A stretch of 64,000 nucleotides of DNA from NCBI GenBank assembly GCA_046328125.1, contig JAXLXF010000005.1:270676-334675 (forward strand), in the 5' to 3' direction. The stretch is from JADZEM01 sp046328125 (GTDB lineage: Bacteria; Chloroflexota; UBA6077; JACCZL01). The translations under genes and the position numbers were made by a program. The notes beneath the pieces were generated by a model. That model searched no databases, was not told where the DNA came from, and was given only the letters and a program-made list of their open reading frames with translations. Of the stretch, positions 17,784-26,080 are shown one piece after another (position 1 is the first letter of the stretch; each line of letters begins with the position of its first letter).

Positions 17784-18304
17784 ACGTCTGGGTGCTGGTG
17801 GATCTGTTCGTCACCTTCGCACGGCTGGCGCTGATCGCCATCGGCGGCATGCAAACCGTCCTGCCAGAGGTGTATCGCGAAGTCGTGCAGGTGCACGGCT
17901 GGATGAGCGCCGCCGACGTGGCGAACGTGATCGCGCTGACGCAGTCGTCGCCCGGCCCGAACGGGCAGTTCGTGGCGTTGATCGGGTTCCGCGTTGCCGG
18001 GCCAATCGGGTTTCTGGTCGCCGGGCTTGGCGTCGCGCTGCCACCGGCGTTCCTGGCGTTCGGGGCGTCGCGGCTGCATCGCCGGCTGGCGAGCGCGCGC
18101 TGGCTGCGCGCGGCCCAGAGCGGGCTGGTGCCCATAGTCGTGGGGTTGATGTTCTCCAGCAGCCTGGTCAGCGCCCAGGCCGCCGACGACACGCCGGTCA
18201 AGGTCGGGCTGACGGTGCTGGTGGCGCTGGTGGTCTGGCGCACCCGCTGGAATCCGCTCTGGCTGCTGGTGGTCGGCGCGGTGGTCGGGCTAGCGCGCCT
18301 CTAG
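17777..18304 (+). CDS. chromate transporter family protein, second half (ChrA short form)
   Basis: A 175-residue partner of the preceding short ChrA protein. It starts at GTG 17777, inside the last codons of the first gene, so the two are translationally coupled. The duplicated family motif appears as IALTQSSPGPNGQFVALIGFRVAG, preceded by EVYREVVQVHGWM. Around five hydrophobic helices are present, ending with WLLVVGAVVGLARL. The split pair is the expected layout of bidomain short-chain CHR transporters. A longer frame opens at 17303 but only as a shadow of the first gene. Confidence 0.85.
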   Translation: MVDVWVLVDLFVTFARLALIAIGGMQTVLPEVYREVVQVHGWMSAADVANVIALTQSSPGPNGQFVALIGFRVAGPIGFLVAGLGVALPPAFLAFGASRLHRRLASARWLRAAQSGLVPIVVGLMFSSSLVSAQAADDTPVKVGLTVLVALVVWRTRWNPLWLLVVGAVVGLARL

Positions 18305-18321
18305 GAGGCCGGCCGCCTCCT
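18303..18321. terminator. short hairpin at the end of the chromate transporter operon
   Basis: Seven-base arms AGGAGGC / GCCTCCT with a five-base loop, beginning in the stop codon. There is no T-run, so this is only a candidate terminator. Confidence 0.3.
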
Positions 18322-18684
18322 GACGCGCGCCCGCGTCCAGGCATCGTTCAGGCGCCCGGAGCGACGCTTCAGGGCGATGCCGGGGCGCACCGTCTATTCT
18401 TCGGGAGAGCCGCGCACGCTACCCTCGGCCGCCTCCATGGAGCGTCGCGGACATGTCCTGGCCTGCCTGGCTTCGATCCCGCTCGCGGCGCCCTACTTCG
18501 CCGTCGCCGAGGCGTCGTTACGGTGGGCGACACTCGGCACACGGGCGCTCGGTCCGCGGATGGTCACGGCGGCAGCGAGCGTGCCGGCGATCTGACGGGC
18601 CGTTCGCACCCTGCTGGCTCGCCGACGTCGCTCCTCCGGCGAACGCTCGTGCGCTGCCGGAATCGCTGAATCGAAGGAGGATGT
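18322..18684. other. intergenic stretch with no supported gene
   Basis: About 360 bases between the chromate transporter operon and the DUF6069 gene. A 72-codon frame (18377-18595) is open but has no ribosome-binding site or recognisable domain. The promoter of the downstream gene is presumably here, but I cannot place it. Confidence 0.5.
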
Positions 18685-19110
18685 ATGCGGTCTACGCAAC
18701 AATGCAACGAAGTCGTTGGCGACAGCCTCTGGTGGGCCGCGATGTTGGCGATTGGCATTGCGTCCGTGGCGAATGCCTTGATCTACGCGCTGGCGAGCCT
18801 GTTCGGCGTCGAGCTCCGCGTCGCGCTTATCCCCGGGCAGCCGCCCCAGCCGCTCGCGTTGGGGCTGGTCGTGTTCACCACGGTCCTGGCGGCGCTCCTG
18901 GCGACGGGGTTGCTCGCGGTCCTCCTGCGCGTGACCGATCGACCCGTGCGTACCCTCCAGTGGATCGCGCTGGTCGTCCTGGTGCTGTCGCTCGCTGGGC
19001 CGCTCTTCCAGGCAGTCGGAGCCACGGCCACGCTTCTCTTGATCCTCATGCATCTGATGACGGCCGGGGTGGTCGTTGGGGTTCTGTCCACGGTCAGGCG
19101 CCACGCCTAG
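18685..19110 (+). CDS. DUF6069-like four-helix membrane protein
   Basis: A 141-residue membrane protein with four hydrophobic segments: WWAAMLAIGIASVANALIYAL, ALGLVVFTTVLAALLATGLL, LQWIALVVLVLSLAGPLF and TLLLILMHLMTAGVVVGVL. The layout and the LLILMHLMTAGVVVGVL ending fit DUF6069 proteins, whose role is not known. The start is well supported by AAGGAGG about eight bases before ATG 18685. No operon partner is seen. Confidence 0.65.
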   Translation: MRSTQQCNEVVGDSLWWAAMLAIGIASVANALIYALASLFGVELRVALIPGQPPQPLALGLVVFTTVLAALLATGLLAVLLRVTDRPVRTLQWIALVVLVLSLAGPLFQAVGATATLLLILMHLMTAGVVVGVLSTVRRHA

Positions 19111-19397
19111 CGCGAGAGATCGCTGCAGCATGCGACGGGTGGCACCCACGGTCGGCCTGATCGTGCTCGCCATCGTCGGCGTCCTCGTCCGATCGCATCG
19201 GGGCGGCTGGCGCGCCTGACCGTCGGCAGCATGCAGCTGCGCGCCGCTTGAACGGCATCTGAACGCGACGGCGTACCGTGCGCCGCCGGCACCCGCGAAA
19301 TGCGCGACAATAGATGCTGGTCCGCCTGTTGACCCCGTGAATCTGAGTCCCAGCCACCCTCGACGGCGAGGACCGCGCACGTTCGGCGAGTGAGGCG

Positions 19398-21749
19398 ATG
19401 TCTGCACCACCTGTGAGCCATGAGTACGAGCACAGCCACCCTCACCCGCGCCTGGAGAACCAGAGTCCGGAGGAGCGCCTGCGGCTGATCGGCGATCTGG
19501 TGCGCTCGTTCACGCAGGTGCTCGACCCACAGCAGTTGATCGAGCGGATTACCGGCCTGGTCACCCACCGATTCGACTTCTTCTACACCACGATCATGCT
19601 CTGTGAGGGTCAGGATCTGGTGGTCCGCTCGGCCCACGGCCGGGACCATGGCTACGACGAGCGGCTGCTCGGGATGCGCTGCCGGATCGGCGAGAGGGGC
19701 GTCTCCGGCTGGGCCGCCGCCGAGGGGCGCACCATCGTGGTACCGGACGTCTCGGCCGAGCCGCGCTTTTGTTGGGCCTGGGCTGACCACGGCATCAAGT
19801 CGGCGATCCTGGTGCCGCTTCAGGGGCGGGACCGGCTGGTGGGGATGCTGGAGGCTGACAGCGACCGGCTGGACGACTTCAAGCCCGAGGACGTGGTCCT
19901 GCTGAACGCGCTGGCCGGCCAGCTCGCCATCGTCATCGAGAACGCGGAGCTGCTCCACGCCGAGCGGAGCCGCAGCCGTCGTCTCGCCACCGTGACCGAG
20001 ATCGCAAGGAAAGTGACCTCGATCCTGGATCACCAGGAGCTGCTCTGTGAGACGACCGAGCTGCTGGCGCACCGGTTCGGCTATCGGAGCGTCAGCATCC
20101 TGCTGCGCGACCGCGACGACGAGAACTGGCTGGTGATGGCGGCCGGCAACGACGGCGCCGAGCACGTCCAGGTCGGGACGCGCCAGCACATCAGCACTGG
20201 CATGTGCGGACGGGCGGCGACCACCGGCCTGACGCAGCTCTCGAACGACACCAGCACCAACCCGCACTTCATCCAGGGGCCGGGCATGGTCGCCTGTTCG
20301 GAGCTGGACGTGCCGCTGAAAGTTGGCGGGCGGGTGCTGGGCGTGCTCAGCATCGAGAGCGACCGCCGTGACACGTTCGCCGAAGACGAGGTGCCGTTCG
20401 TCGAGACGCTGGCCGACCAGATCGCGGTCGCCATCGAGAACGCGCGGCTGGTCGAGCGGGCGCGCGAGCTCGCTGCCAGCGACGAGCGGAACCGGCTCGC
20501 GCGCGAGATCCACGACAGCCTCGCCCAGAGCCTGATCGCCGTCTCGATGGAGCTGGACGCGATCCAGCAGCGGGCCGCCGAAGACCCGACCCGCGTGGTC
20601 ACCCTGATCGGGCACGCCCGCGACCTGGCGCACCGCGCGGTGGAGGAGGCGCGCCACGCGATCTGGCGGCTTCGCCCCGCCTCATTGGAGCGGCAGTCGT
20701 TGCCGGAGGCGCTCGCGGCCGAGGTGAGCTCGCTGGAACAGGGCGGCGCCGTCGAGCAGGGCGAGAGCTCCGTACAGGGGGAGCCGCGCCCGCTCTCACC
20801 AGAGCTGGAGGCGGCCCTGTTCCGGATCGCGCAGGAGGCGCTCTCGAACATCCGGAAGCACGCGCGGGCGCGTCGGGCGCGGGCGGTGCTGCAGTATGGC
20901 GAGCGGTCGGTGCGGCTGCTGGTCGAGGACGACGGCCGCGGGTTCGACACCAGTGCTAAGGGATCCAACGGCGACGGTGGCTTCGGCGTGAGCGGGATGC
21001 ACCAGCGGGCCGCGCTGATCGGCGCGGACGTCGAGATCGACTCCAGCCCGGGCTGGGGCACCCGCGTCCGCGTCTTCGTCCCGGACGCGCCGCTCTCGCG
21101 GCAGCCGGAGCGCACCGGCTTCATCCGCGTCCTGCTGGCCGACGACCACGTGCTGGTGCGCCAGGGCGTGCGGCGGATGGTGGACGCCATGCCGGGTGTC
21201 TCGCTGGTGGCCGAGGCGTCGAGCGGGCAAGAGGCGATCTCGCGGACGCTGGAGCTGGCGCCGGACGTGGTGCTGATGGACGTCAACATGCCGGGCATCG
21301 ACGGTCTGGAGGCGATCCGCCGCGTCCACGCCGAGCTCGTGTCGGTGGGAGTGATCGTGCTCTCGACGACGGCGCCGGACGACGTGGTTTTGGAGGCGGT
21401 GCGGGCCGGGGCGCGCGGCTACCTGCTCAAAGACGTGGGCGCCGACGAGCTGCGGAGCGCGATTCAGACGGTGGCGGCCGGCGGCTCGTATTTCGCGCCG
21501 TCCGTGGCGGCGAAGCTGGCCGGCGGCGTCCATCGGGGCGGCTCGGCCTCGGAGCGGCTGACGCCGCGCGAGCTGGCGGTGCTGCGGCGGCTGGCGACGG
21601 GAGCACCGAACAAGGAGATCGCGGCGGCGCTCAGCATCTCCGAGAACACGGTCGAATCGCACCTGCGCAGCGTCTACGGCAAGCTGGACGTGCGCAGCCG
21701 GACTGAGGCGCTGCGGCGTGCAACCGAATGGGGCATCCTGACTGTTTGA
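19398..21749 (+). CDS. GAF-GAF-histidine kinase fused to NarL-type response regulator
   Basis: A 783-residue single-chain two-component system. Two GAF sensor domains span about 30-180 and 195-350. A HisKA_3 dimerisation helix carries the phospho-acceptor His372 in LAREIHDSLAQSL. An HATPase domain follows, with EALSNIRKHA, VEDDGRGFD and GFGVSGM. A receiver domain starts near residue 576 (LLADDHVLV, Asp582-583) with phospho-acceptor Asp628 in LMDVNMPG. A LuxR-type helix-turn-helix (LTPRELAVL, NKEIAAALSISENTVESHL) ends the protein. Normally the NarX-type kinase and NarL-type regulator are separate proteins. The fusion implies intramolecular phosphotransfer. Ligand and target promoters are unknown. 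Confidence 0.93.
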   Translation: MSAPPVSHEYEHSHPHPRLENQSPEERLRLIGDLVRSFTQVLDPQQLIERITGLVTHRFDFFYTTIMLCEGQDLVVRSAHGRDHGYDERLLGMRCRIGERGVSGWAAAEGRTIVVPDVSAEPRFCWAWADHGIKSAILVPLQGRDRLVGMLEADSDRLDDFKPEDVVLLNALAGQLAIVIENAELLHAERSRSRRLATVTEIARKVTSILDHQELLCETTELLAHRFGYRSVSILLRDRDDENWLVMAAGNDGAEHVQVGTRQHISTGMCGRAATTGLTQLSNDTSTNPHFIQGPGMVACSELDVPLKVGGRVLGVLSIESDRRDTFAEDEVPFVETLADQIAVAIENARLVERARELAASDERNRLAREIHDSLAQSLIAVSMELDAIQQRAAEDPTRVVTLIGHARDLAHRAVEEARHAIWRLRPASLERQSLPEALAAEVSSLEQGGAVEQGESSVQGEPRPLSPELEAALFRIAQEALSNIRKHARARRARAVLQYGERSVRLLVEDDGRGFDTSAKGSNGDGGFGVSGMHQRAALIGADVEIDSSPGWGTRVRVFVPDAPLSRQPERTGFIRVLLADDHVLVRQGVRRMVDAMPGVSLVAEASSGQEAISRTLELAPDVVLMDVNMPGIDGLEAIRRVHAELVSVGVIVLSTTAPDDVVLEAVRAGARGYLLKDVGADELRSAIQTVAAGGSYFAPSVAAKLAGGVHRGGSASERLTPRELAVLRRLATGAPNKEIAAALSISENTVESHLRSVYGKLDVRSRTEALRRATEWGILTV

Positions 21750-21970
21750 CCCCTCGTCGAACGGCGCGACAGCGGGTCCAATCGGCGGTCGGCTGGGATT
21801 GGTCACACGCCTGTCCAGGGGGATCGTCTCACGGAATTCCGTGACGCGAAAACCACTCGATCGCGTCGTCCGAATCTCGAACGTACGTCCTACGATTGGA
21901 GGGTGTGGAAGCTGTCTCGCGGCGCTCGGGGTGGGCGATGCAGGGACGGGCTGCCAGAGGGAGTGACGAG

Positions 21971-22195
21971 ATGTCACACGAGCAAGGCTGGATTCTGGAG
22001 GACATGGCGCGCATGATCCAGGCGGATCGCCTGGCTGCCGCCGAGAAGCACCGGCTGCTGTCCGCGGCCGTACCCGACTCGAACACGTCGCCGAGGATCG
22101 TGCTGGCGAAGGCGCTGCGTTCGCTGGCCGCGCTCCTCGACCGCGAGCCGGAGGCCGCGCCGAAGACCGGCCGACGGCTGGTGCGTGCGTACTGA
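21971..22195 (+). CDS. small hypothetical protein (74 aa)
   Basis: A 74-residue soluble helical protein starting at ATG 21971 behind GAGGGAG. It is not recognised. Its C-terminal half (RIVLAKALRSLAALLDREP) closely resembles part of the next small protein (AGVALAGALRSVAYTLDAES), so the two probably arose by duplication or share a binding partner. A longer start at 21896 lacks a good ribosome-binding site. A 16-bp palindrome lies about 130 bases upstream. Confidence 0.55.
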   Translation: MSHEQGWILEDMARMIQADRLAAAEKHRLLSAAVPDSNTSPRIVLAKALRSLAALLDREPEAAPKTGRRLVRAY

Positions 22196-22334
22196 TCCGG
22201 TCAACACGCTGTCGCCGGGAGGGCGCGAATCGGCAGGGCGGGCCTGTCGATCCGCTCCCCACGGCACGCTGGCCCGCTGACTCGGCCGTCGCGCGGGTGC
22301 CACGTGCTCGTCACGTGGTGGAGGAGCCGTCATC

Positions 22335-22604
22335 ATGAGCGATCTCGCCATCGCCGGGATGATCCTCGGATTCTTCGTCGGACTTGCGATTGCTGCCCCG
22401 ATCTGGGGGTATGACAGCCGTGACGGCATCGAGAGCGACCAGCCGTCCAGGCGAGTCACCTGGCTGTACGACCGGCCGTCGGGCCATCCACAGCGCTCGG
22501 CCGGCGTGGCGCTGGCCGGTGCGCTCCGGAGCGTCGCGTACACGCTGGACGCCGAGAGCGTCGCTCGACAGAACGTCGACCCGGGCGTCGCCGAGGCTTG
22601 TTGA
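22335..22604 (+). CDS. small hypothetical protein with N-terminal membrane helix (89 aa)
   Basis: An 89-residue protein with an N-terminal hydrophobic helix (IAGMILGFFVGLAIAAPIWGY) and a soluble tail that carries the VALAGALRSVAYTLD motif shared with the preceding 74-residue protein. ATG 22335 has a strong GGAGGAG ribosome-binding site. It could be a membrane anchor working with the soluble paralogue, but that is inference. A hairpin terminator follows at 22650. Confidence 0.55.
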   Translation: MSDLAIAGMILGFFVGLAIAAPIWGYDSRDGIESDQPSRRVTWLYDRPSGHPQRSAGVALAGALRSVAYTLDAESVARQNVDPGVAEAC

Positions 22605-22649
22605 GGCAGGCTGCCTCCTGCCCGAATCAAAGCTCTAGAGCCGCCACAC

Positions 22650-22681
22650 CGAAGCGCCCGGACACCTGTCCGGGCGCTTCG
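22650..22681. terminator. strong hairpin, bidirectional terminator candidate
   Basis: Arms CGAAGCGCCCGGACA and TGTCCGGGCGCTTCG are perfect complements with a very short loop. It lies between the small + strand gene ending at 22604 and the - strand gene ending at 22727. The flanks lack a T-run. Confidence 0.65.
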
Positions 22682-22726
22682 ACGTAGCGGCGCGTCCGCG
22701 TTGCCGGCTCTGGCAACGCGATGCCG

Positions 22727-23233
22727 TCATGGGTTCGCGATCAGGAGCTGGATGCCTGACGAGTCATCCGATTCGTCACGATCCTGCTCGTTCGATCCCT
22801 TCACCCGAGCGAAGGTGCTGATGTTGTAGCGGCCCGGCCGGTCTGGAGCGATAGCGTAGAAGCGGACGTTCTGGGTTCCAATCGCCGCGAAGCTGCACTT
22901 GAACCACGTGCCCGAGAGGATCCCGCCGGCCGGCGTATAGCTTCTCGTGCAGGCGGACAGGTTCCGATCGACGACGACGACGCCCTTGAACGCAGGATCG
23001 AACCTCACCCAGAGCTCGCCGGGCGAGCTCGTGTACGCCTGGTCCATGATGTGCGCCGTGACATAGAGGCGATTGCCGGGGTAGTACCAGTCCTGGTCCG
23101 GAACGACCCAGCTGGTGAAGTCCGGGGAGAAGGCGAGCGCGGCGCCCGCCGGAGCAGCGGTCGCGATGAGAACCGCCATGCCGGCAGCGGCAAGAAGTCC
23201 AAGTGTCCCACGAGCCCACTGGCGTACCCGCAT
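22727..23233 (-). CDS. secreted hypothetical protein (168 aa)
   Basis: An exported protein of unknown function. ATG 23233 is chosen because GGGGGAGG stands about eight bases upstream; the longer frame to 23299 has no such site. The N-terminus is a classical signal peptide (RVRQWARGTLGLL, then AGMAVLIATAAPAGA, with cleavage likely near AGAALA around residue 35). The mature part is beta-rich (TSWVVPDQDWYYPGNRLYV, FYAIAPDRPGRYNISTF) and has two Cys about 15 residues apart that could form a disulfide. The fold suggests an Ig-like or beta-sandwich domain, but no family is recognised. Confidence 0.6.
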   Translation of the reverse strand: MRVRQWARGTLGLLAAAGMAVLIATAAPAGAALAFSPDFTSWVVPDQDWYYPGNRLYVTAHIMDQAYTSSPGELWVRFDPAFKGVVVVDRNLSACTRSYTPAGGILSGTWFKCSFAAIGTQNVRFYAIAPDRPGRYNISTFARVKGSNEQDRDESDDSSGIQLLIANP

Positions 23234-23362
23234 CTGCGAGACCTCCCCCACGGCGGGTGGCATCTCGAATCGCCACCAGAAGCACCGCGAGGCTATCATC
23301 CACGATAGGCGACGTCTCGGATGTCCGCCAGCTGATACGCGCGCTGTTGCCGAGCGAACAGC

Positions 23363-24625
23363 CTAGCGAGGTGCGCTGGCAGGGACCGTCGATCCGACCG
23401 GTGTGGTCGGCGGCACGCCGACGACGGGCGACGCGAGCGGCCCCAGGCCGACAGCAGGCAGGGACGGTGTCGCCGACTCGGCGCTCGGGTGCGGAGCTGT
23501 CGCGGGACGGAGGTCTGGTGGCGGCACTGGCTCGGCCGGAGCCAGGCTGCTCGCGCCGCGCGTACGCCGTTCCTCGATCATCTTGTGGTAGAAGATCGCC
23601 ATCGCGGCGACCACGGCCACGGCCGGCACGCCGAAGACGGCGCCCCAGACGCCGGCCAGCTTCGCGCCCGCCAGGATGCCGACGAAGACCAGCAGCGGGT
23701 GGACGCCGACCGCGCTGCTCATGACGCGCGGCTGCACCACGTTGACCACGATGGCCTGAAGCGTTGTCACGAGGATCATCACCAGCAGCGCCGAGCTCGG
23801 CGCCTCGAAGATGACGATGGCCAGCGGCAGCACCAGCGCCAGTGGCGGCCCGATGAACGGAATCATCATCAGGCCGGTGTTGACCACGGCGGTCAAAAGG
23901 ATCAGATCCAGGCCCGCTGCCGACATGATCGCGGCAGTGCCCGTCGAGTAGAGCAGCGCCTGGATCAGCTGGCCGCGAAGGAAACCCGCGAACGCCCGGT
24001 TCACGCTGTCCACGAAGAAGACGAGATCCTCGCGGAACGTCACAGGCATCACGCTGAGGATGCCGCGCATGATCCGCGGGCCGTCCAGCATGATGTAGAA
24101 CGAGAGCATCAGCACCAGCACGAGCTGGACGACGAACGTCGCGATCTGGGTGGCGAGTGTGACCGCGTTCGCCAGGACTGGCGGCCCGAGCGCCTCGACC
24201 CGTCGTACCAGCTCCTCGAACTGAACCTGCGTCGCCAGGTTGACCGCGATGCCACGCTCTTCGAGCGCGCCCTGAAGCTCCAGGAAATGCTCGTTGACAA
24301 ACGCGACGTACGCCGGCAGCTCGGACGCCAGCTGGATCGCCTGGCGCGAGAGGGCCGGCACGATCCAGATCACCGCCGTCGCCCCGACGACCAGCATCCC
24401 AAAGTAGGCGATCGAGACCGCGACCGGACGCGGGAGCAGCACGCGGTGCTCCAGCACGTCGACGATCGGCTCGAGGATGAAGGCGACGACCCAGGCCAGG
24501 AAGAAGAGCAGGATGATGTCTGAGAACTGGGCTGCGAGCTGCCACAACAGCCCGGCCAGGTAGAGCCCGCTGATCGCCACCAGCACGATGACGAGGGCGC
24601 GAATCCACGGGTCTCGGGTCAGCAT
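23363..24625 (-). CDS. AI-2E family transporter (PerM/YdiK-type permease)
   Basis: A 420-residue membrane protein with about eight helices and a Pro/Ala/Ser-rich hydrophilic tail of roughly 60 residues. The family pattern is clear: FFLAWVVAFILEPIVDVLEHR near the N-terminus, LVLMLSFYIMLDG in the middle, FAGFLRGQLIQALLYS, then NTGLMMIPFIGPPLALVLP and NVVQPRVMSSAVGVHPLLVFVGILAGAKLAGVWGAVFGVP. Members export autoinducer-2 or act as ion antiporters, and the specific cargo is not predictable. A promoter-like TTGTTC/TAGAAT pair stands upstream at 24682-24711. Confidence 0.88.
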   Translation of the reverse strand: MLTRDPWIRALVIVLVAISGLYLAGLLWQLAAQFSDIILLFFLAWVVAFILEPIVDVLEHRVLLPRPVAVSIAYFGMLVVGATAVIWIVPALSRQAIQLASELPAYVAFVNEHFLELQGALEERGIAVNLATQVQFEELVRRVEALGPPVLANAVTLATQIATFVVQLVLVLMLSFYIMLDGPRIMRGILSVMPVTFREDLVFFVDSVNRAFAGFLRGQLIQALLYSTGTAAIMSAAGLDLILLTAVVNTGLMMIPFIGPPLALVLPLAIVIFEAPSSALLVMILVTTLQAIVVNVVQPRVMSSAVGVHPLLVFVGILAGAKLAGVWGAVFGVPAVAVVAAMAIFYHKMIEERRTRGASSLAPAEPVPPPDLRPATAPHPSAESATPSLPAVGLGPLASPVVGVPPTTPVGSTVPASAPR

Positions 24626-24681
24626 CGGTCCGCCTCGAGTGCGCCAGCTTCGACCGGAGTGGCCGCGCTGCCGCCAAGCCG

Positions 24682-24711
24682 ATTCTACTCACGATCCAGC
24701 GGAGCGAACAA
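24682..24711 (-). promoter_or_regulatory. promoter candidate for the AI-2E family transporter
   Basis: Minus-strand TTGTTC (24706-24711) and TAGAAT (24682-24687) separated by 18 bases, about 60 bases upstream of ATG 24625. Confidence 0.4.
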
Positions 24712-24837
24712 GGATAGACGTAACGGCGGATTCGACTTATGGCGGCGTGGTGTCGCGGTCACCTGGGACGACGTCGGCGCGCCACTGCTCGCACGGCGGG
24801 CCGCCGTTCCCGCATGATGTGGCTCTCGGAGGGGAGC

Positions 24838-25524
24838 ATGACTGCCAACACCGATGCCGGAGCCAGCCGACGCGCCGAGCTCCTGCGCCGCATGACGAAG
24901 AGCGGCCTCTATCTCGTGACCGACGACCGCCTGGACGCCAACGAGCTGATCCGCCGCCTGGAGGCCGCGCTACAGGCTGGAGCGGACGTGGTCCAGTTCC
25001 GCGACAAGCGCGAGGACCTCGCCGCGAAGGCCGAGATCGGGCGCCGGGTCGCCGCGAGCTGCCGTGCCGCCGGTGCACTGTTCATCATGAACGACGATCC
25101 GGAGCTGGCCGCCGAGCTCGACGCGGACGGCATCCACGTCGGCCAGGACGACCCGTCGCCGGCCGAGGTGCGTCGGATCGTCGGACCGAACCAGATCGTC
25201 GGGCTCTCCTGCTCGCACCTGCCAGAGACGGAGGACGCCGCCGCGAACCCGGACGTGGACTATATCGGCTTCGGGGCGCTGTTCCTGACGCCGACCAAGC
25301 CGGACGCCGAGCCGGCCGGGCCGGACATGCTGGTCGAGGCGCGCAAGCGGGTCACCTTCCCGATTGTCGGGATCGGCGGGATCACGGCGGCGAATCTTGG
25401 GCAGGCGTTCGCGGCCGGCGCCGATTCGGTAGCGGTCGTGAGCGCCGTCTTCAGCGCGCCAGACCCGGCCGCCGCAACTCGTGGCCTGCTGGCCGCCATC
25501 GCGAACGCTCGGGGCGAACGCTGA
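24838..25524 (+). CDS. thiE: thiamine phosphate synthase
   Basis: A 228-residue TIM-barrel enzyme that joins HMP-diphosphate and thiazole phosphate to give thiamine phosphate. The canonical residues are present: GLYLVTDDRL, VVQFRDKRED for pyrophosphate/substrate binding, MNDDPELAAELDADGIHVGQDD, FGALFLTPTKPD, and GIGGITAANL. ATG 24838 follows GGAGGGGAG. This copy stands alone, outside the riboswitch-controlled thi operon at 33575-35308, and is the more canonical of the two ThiE-like proteins in the window. It is convergent with a Nudix gene through a shared palindrome at the stop codons. Confidence 0.88.
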   Translation: MTANTDAGASRRAELLRRMTKSGLYLVTDDRLDANELIRRLEAALQAGADVVQFRDKREDLAAKAEIGRRVAASCRAAGALFIMNDDPELAAELDADGIHVGQDDPSPAEVRRIVGPNQIVGLSCSHLPETEDAAANPDVDYIGFGALFLTPTKPDAEPAGPDMLVEARKRVTFPIVGIGGITAANLGQAFAAGADSVAVVSAVFSAPDPAAATRGLLAAIANARGER

Positions 25525-25541
25525 CCCTCCTGGGAGGGTCA
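25522..25541. terminator. palindrome spanning the stop codons of two convergent genes
   Basis: TGACCCTCC / GGAGGGTCA arms with a two-base loop. The outer TGA on one strand is the thiE stop and the outer TGA on the other strand is the Nudix gene stop. No T-run follows. Confidence 0.45.
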
Positions 25542-25955
25542 GGGCAGGGCGCCGAGCGCCAGCCAGACGTCACGAATCCAGGGCACACAGTCTGTCGTTT
25601 CGAGCTCTGACGGCTCGATCCAGCGATACTCGTCGTGCTCCCAGTCCAGCTGGAGGCTCGGCGACGTGACATCGAACAGGAACGGGTGGACGATCCAGAC
25701 CCAGCCCTGGCCCGGCCGCTCGTAGCGGAGCGGCTCGGGCGCGTCCACGAGCCGTACGGCGCTCACCTGGAGGCCGGTCTCTTCGACGATCTCGGTCATC
25801 GCCTGTTCGAGCGGCAGCACGTCCGGCTCGAGGAAGCCGGTCACGCAGTGCCAGCGGCCCGGCGACGAGCCCACGGCTTCGCTACGCTTCAGCAGGCAGA
25901 TCTTGCCATCATGTCGGAGGAAACAGGCGACGACGGCGCGCTCGATCAGTGCCAT
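25539..25955 (-). CDS. Nudix hydrolase domain protein with degenerate Nudix box
   Basis: A 138-residue Nudix-fold protein, expected to act on nucleoside diphosphate derivatives. The Nudix box region GFLEPDVLPLEQAMTEIVEETGL keeps the metal-binding EIVEE core. However, the conserved Glu at position 7 of the box is Val and the Arg before the Glu core is Thr. The rest (RWHCVTGFLEP, DEYRWIEPSEL) is typical of MutT/dATP pyrophosphohydrolase-like members. Activity may be altered. It is convergent with thiE. Confidence 0.75.
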   Translation of the reverse strand: MALIERAVVACFLRHDGKICLLKRSEAVGSSPGRWHCVTGFLEPDVLPLEQAMTEIVEETGLQVSAVRLVDAPEPLRYERPGQGWVWIVHPFLFDVTSPSLQLDWEHDEYRWIEPSELETTDCVPWIRDVWLALGALP

Positions 25956-26080
25956 GGCCCGCTCTCACTTCAGGCGGTGACGATGGCGGATTGTACCGCC
26001 GCGCCGGGATCTCGTGTGGAATTCGGGGCGCCCTGAGCCAGTACACTCCCTCCGAATCTGAACGCCACGCTCGGTGCAGC

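Noticed and set aside
18377..18595. 72-codon frame in the intergenic region after the chromate transporter genes
   Set aside because: No ribosome-binding site and no recognisable sequence features.
19130..19219. 29-residue frame with one hydrophobic stretch (VGLIVLAIVGVLV)
   Set aside because: Could be a small membrane peptide, but lacks a ribosome-binding site and any family match, so not listed.
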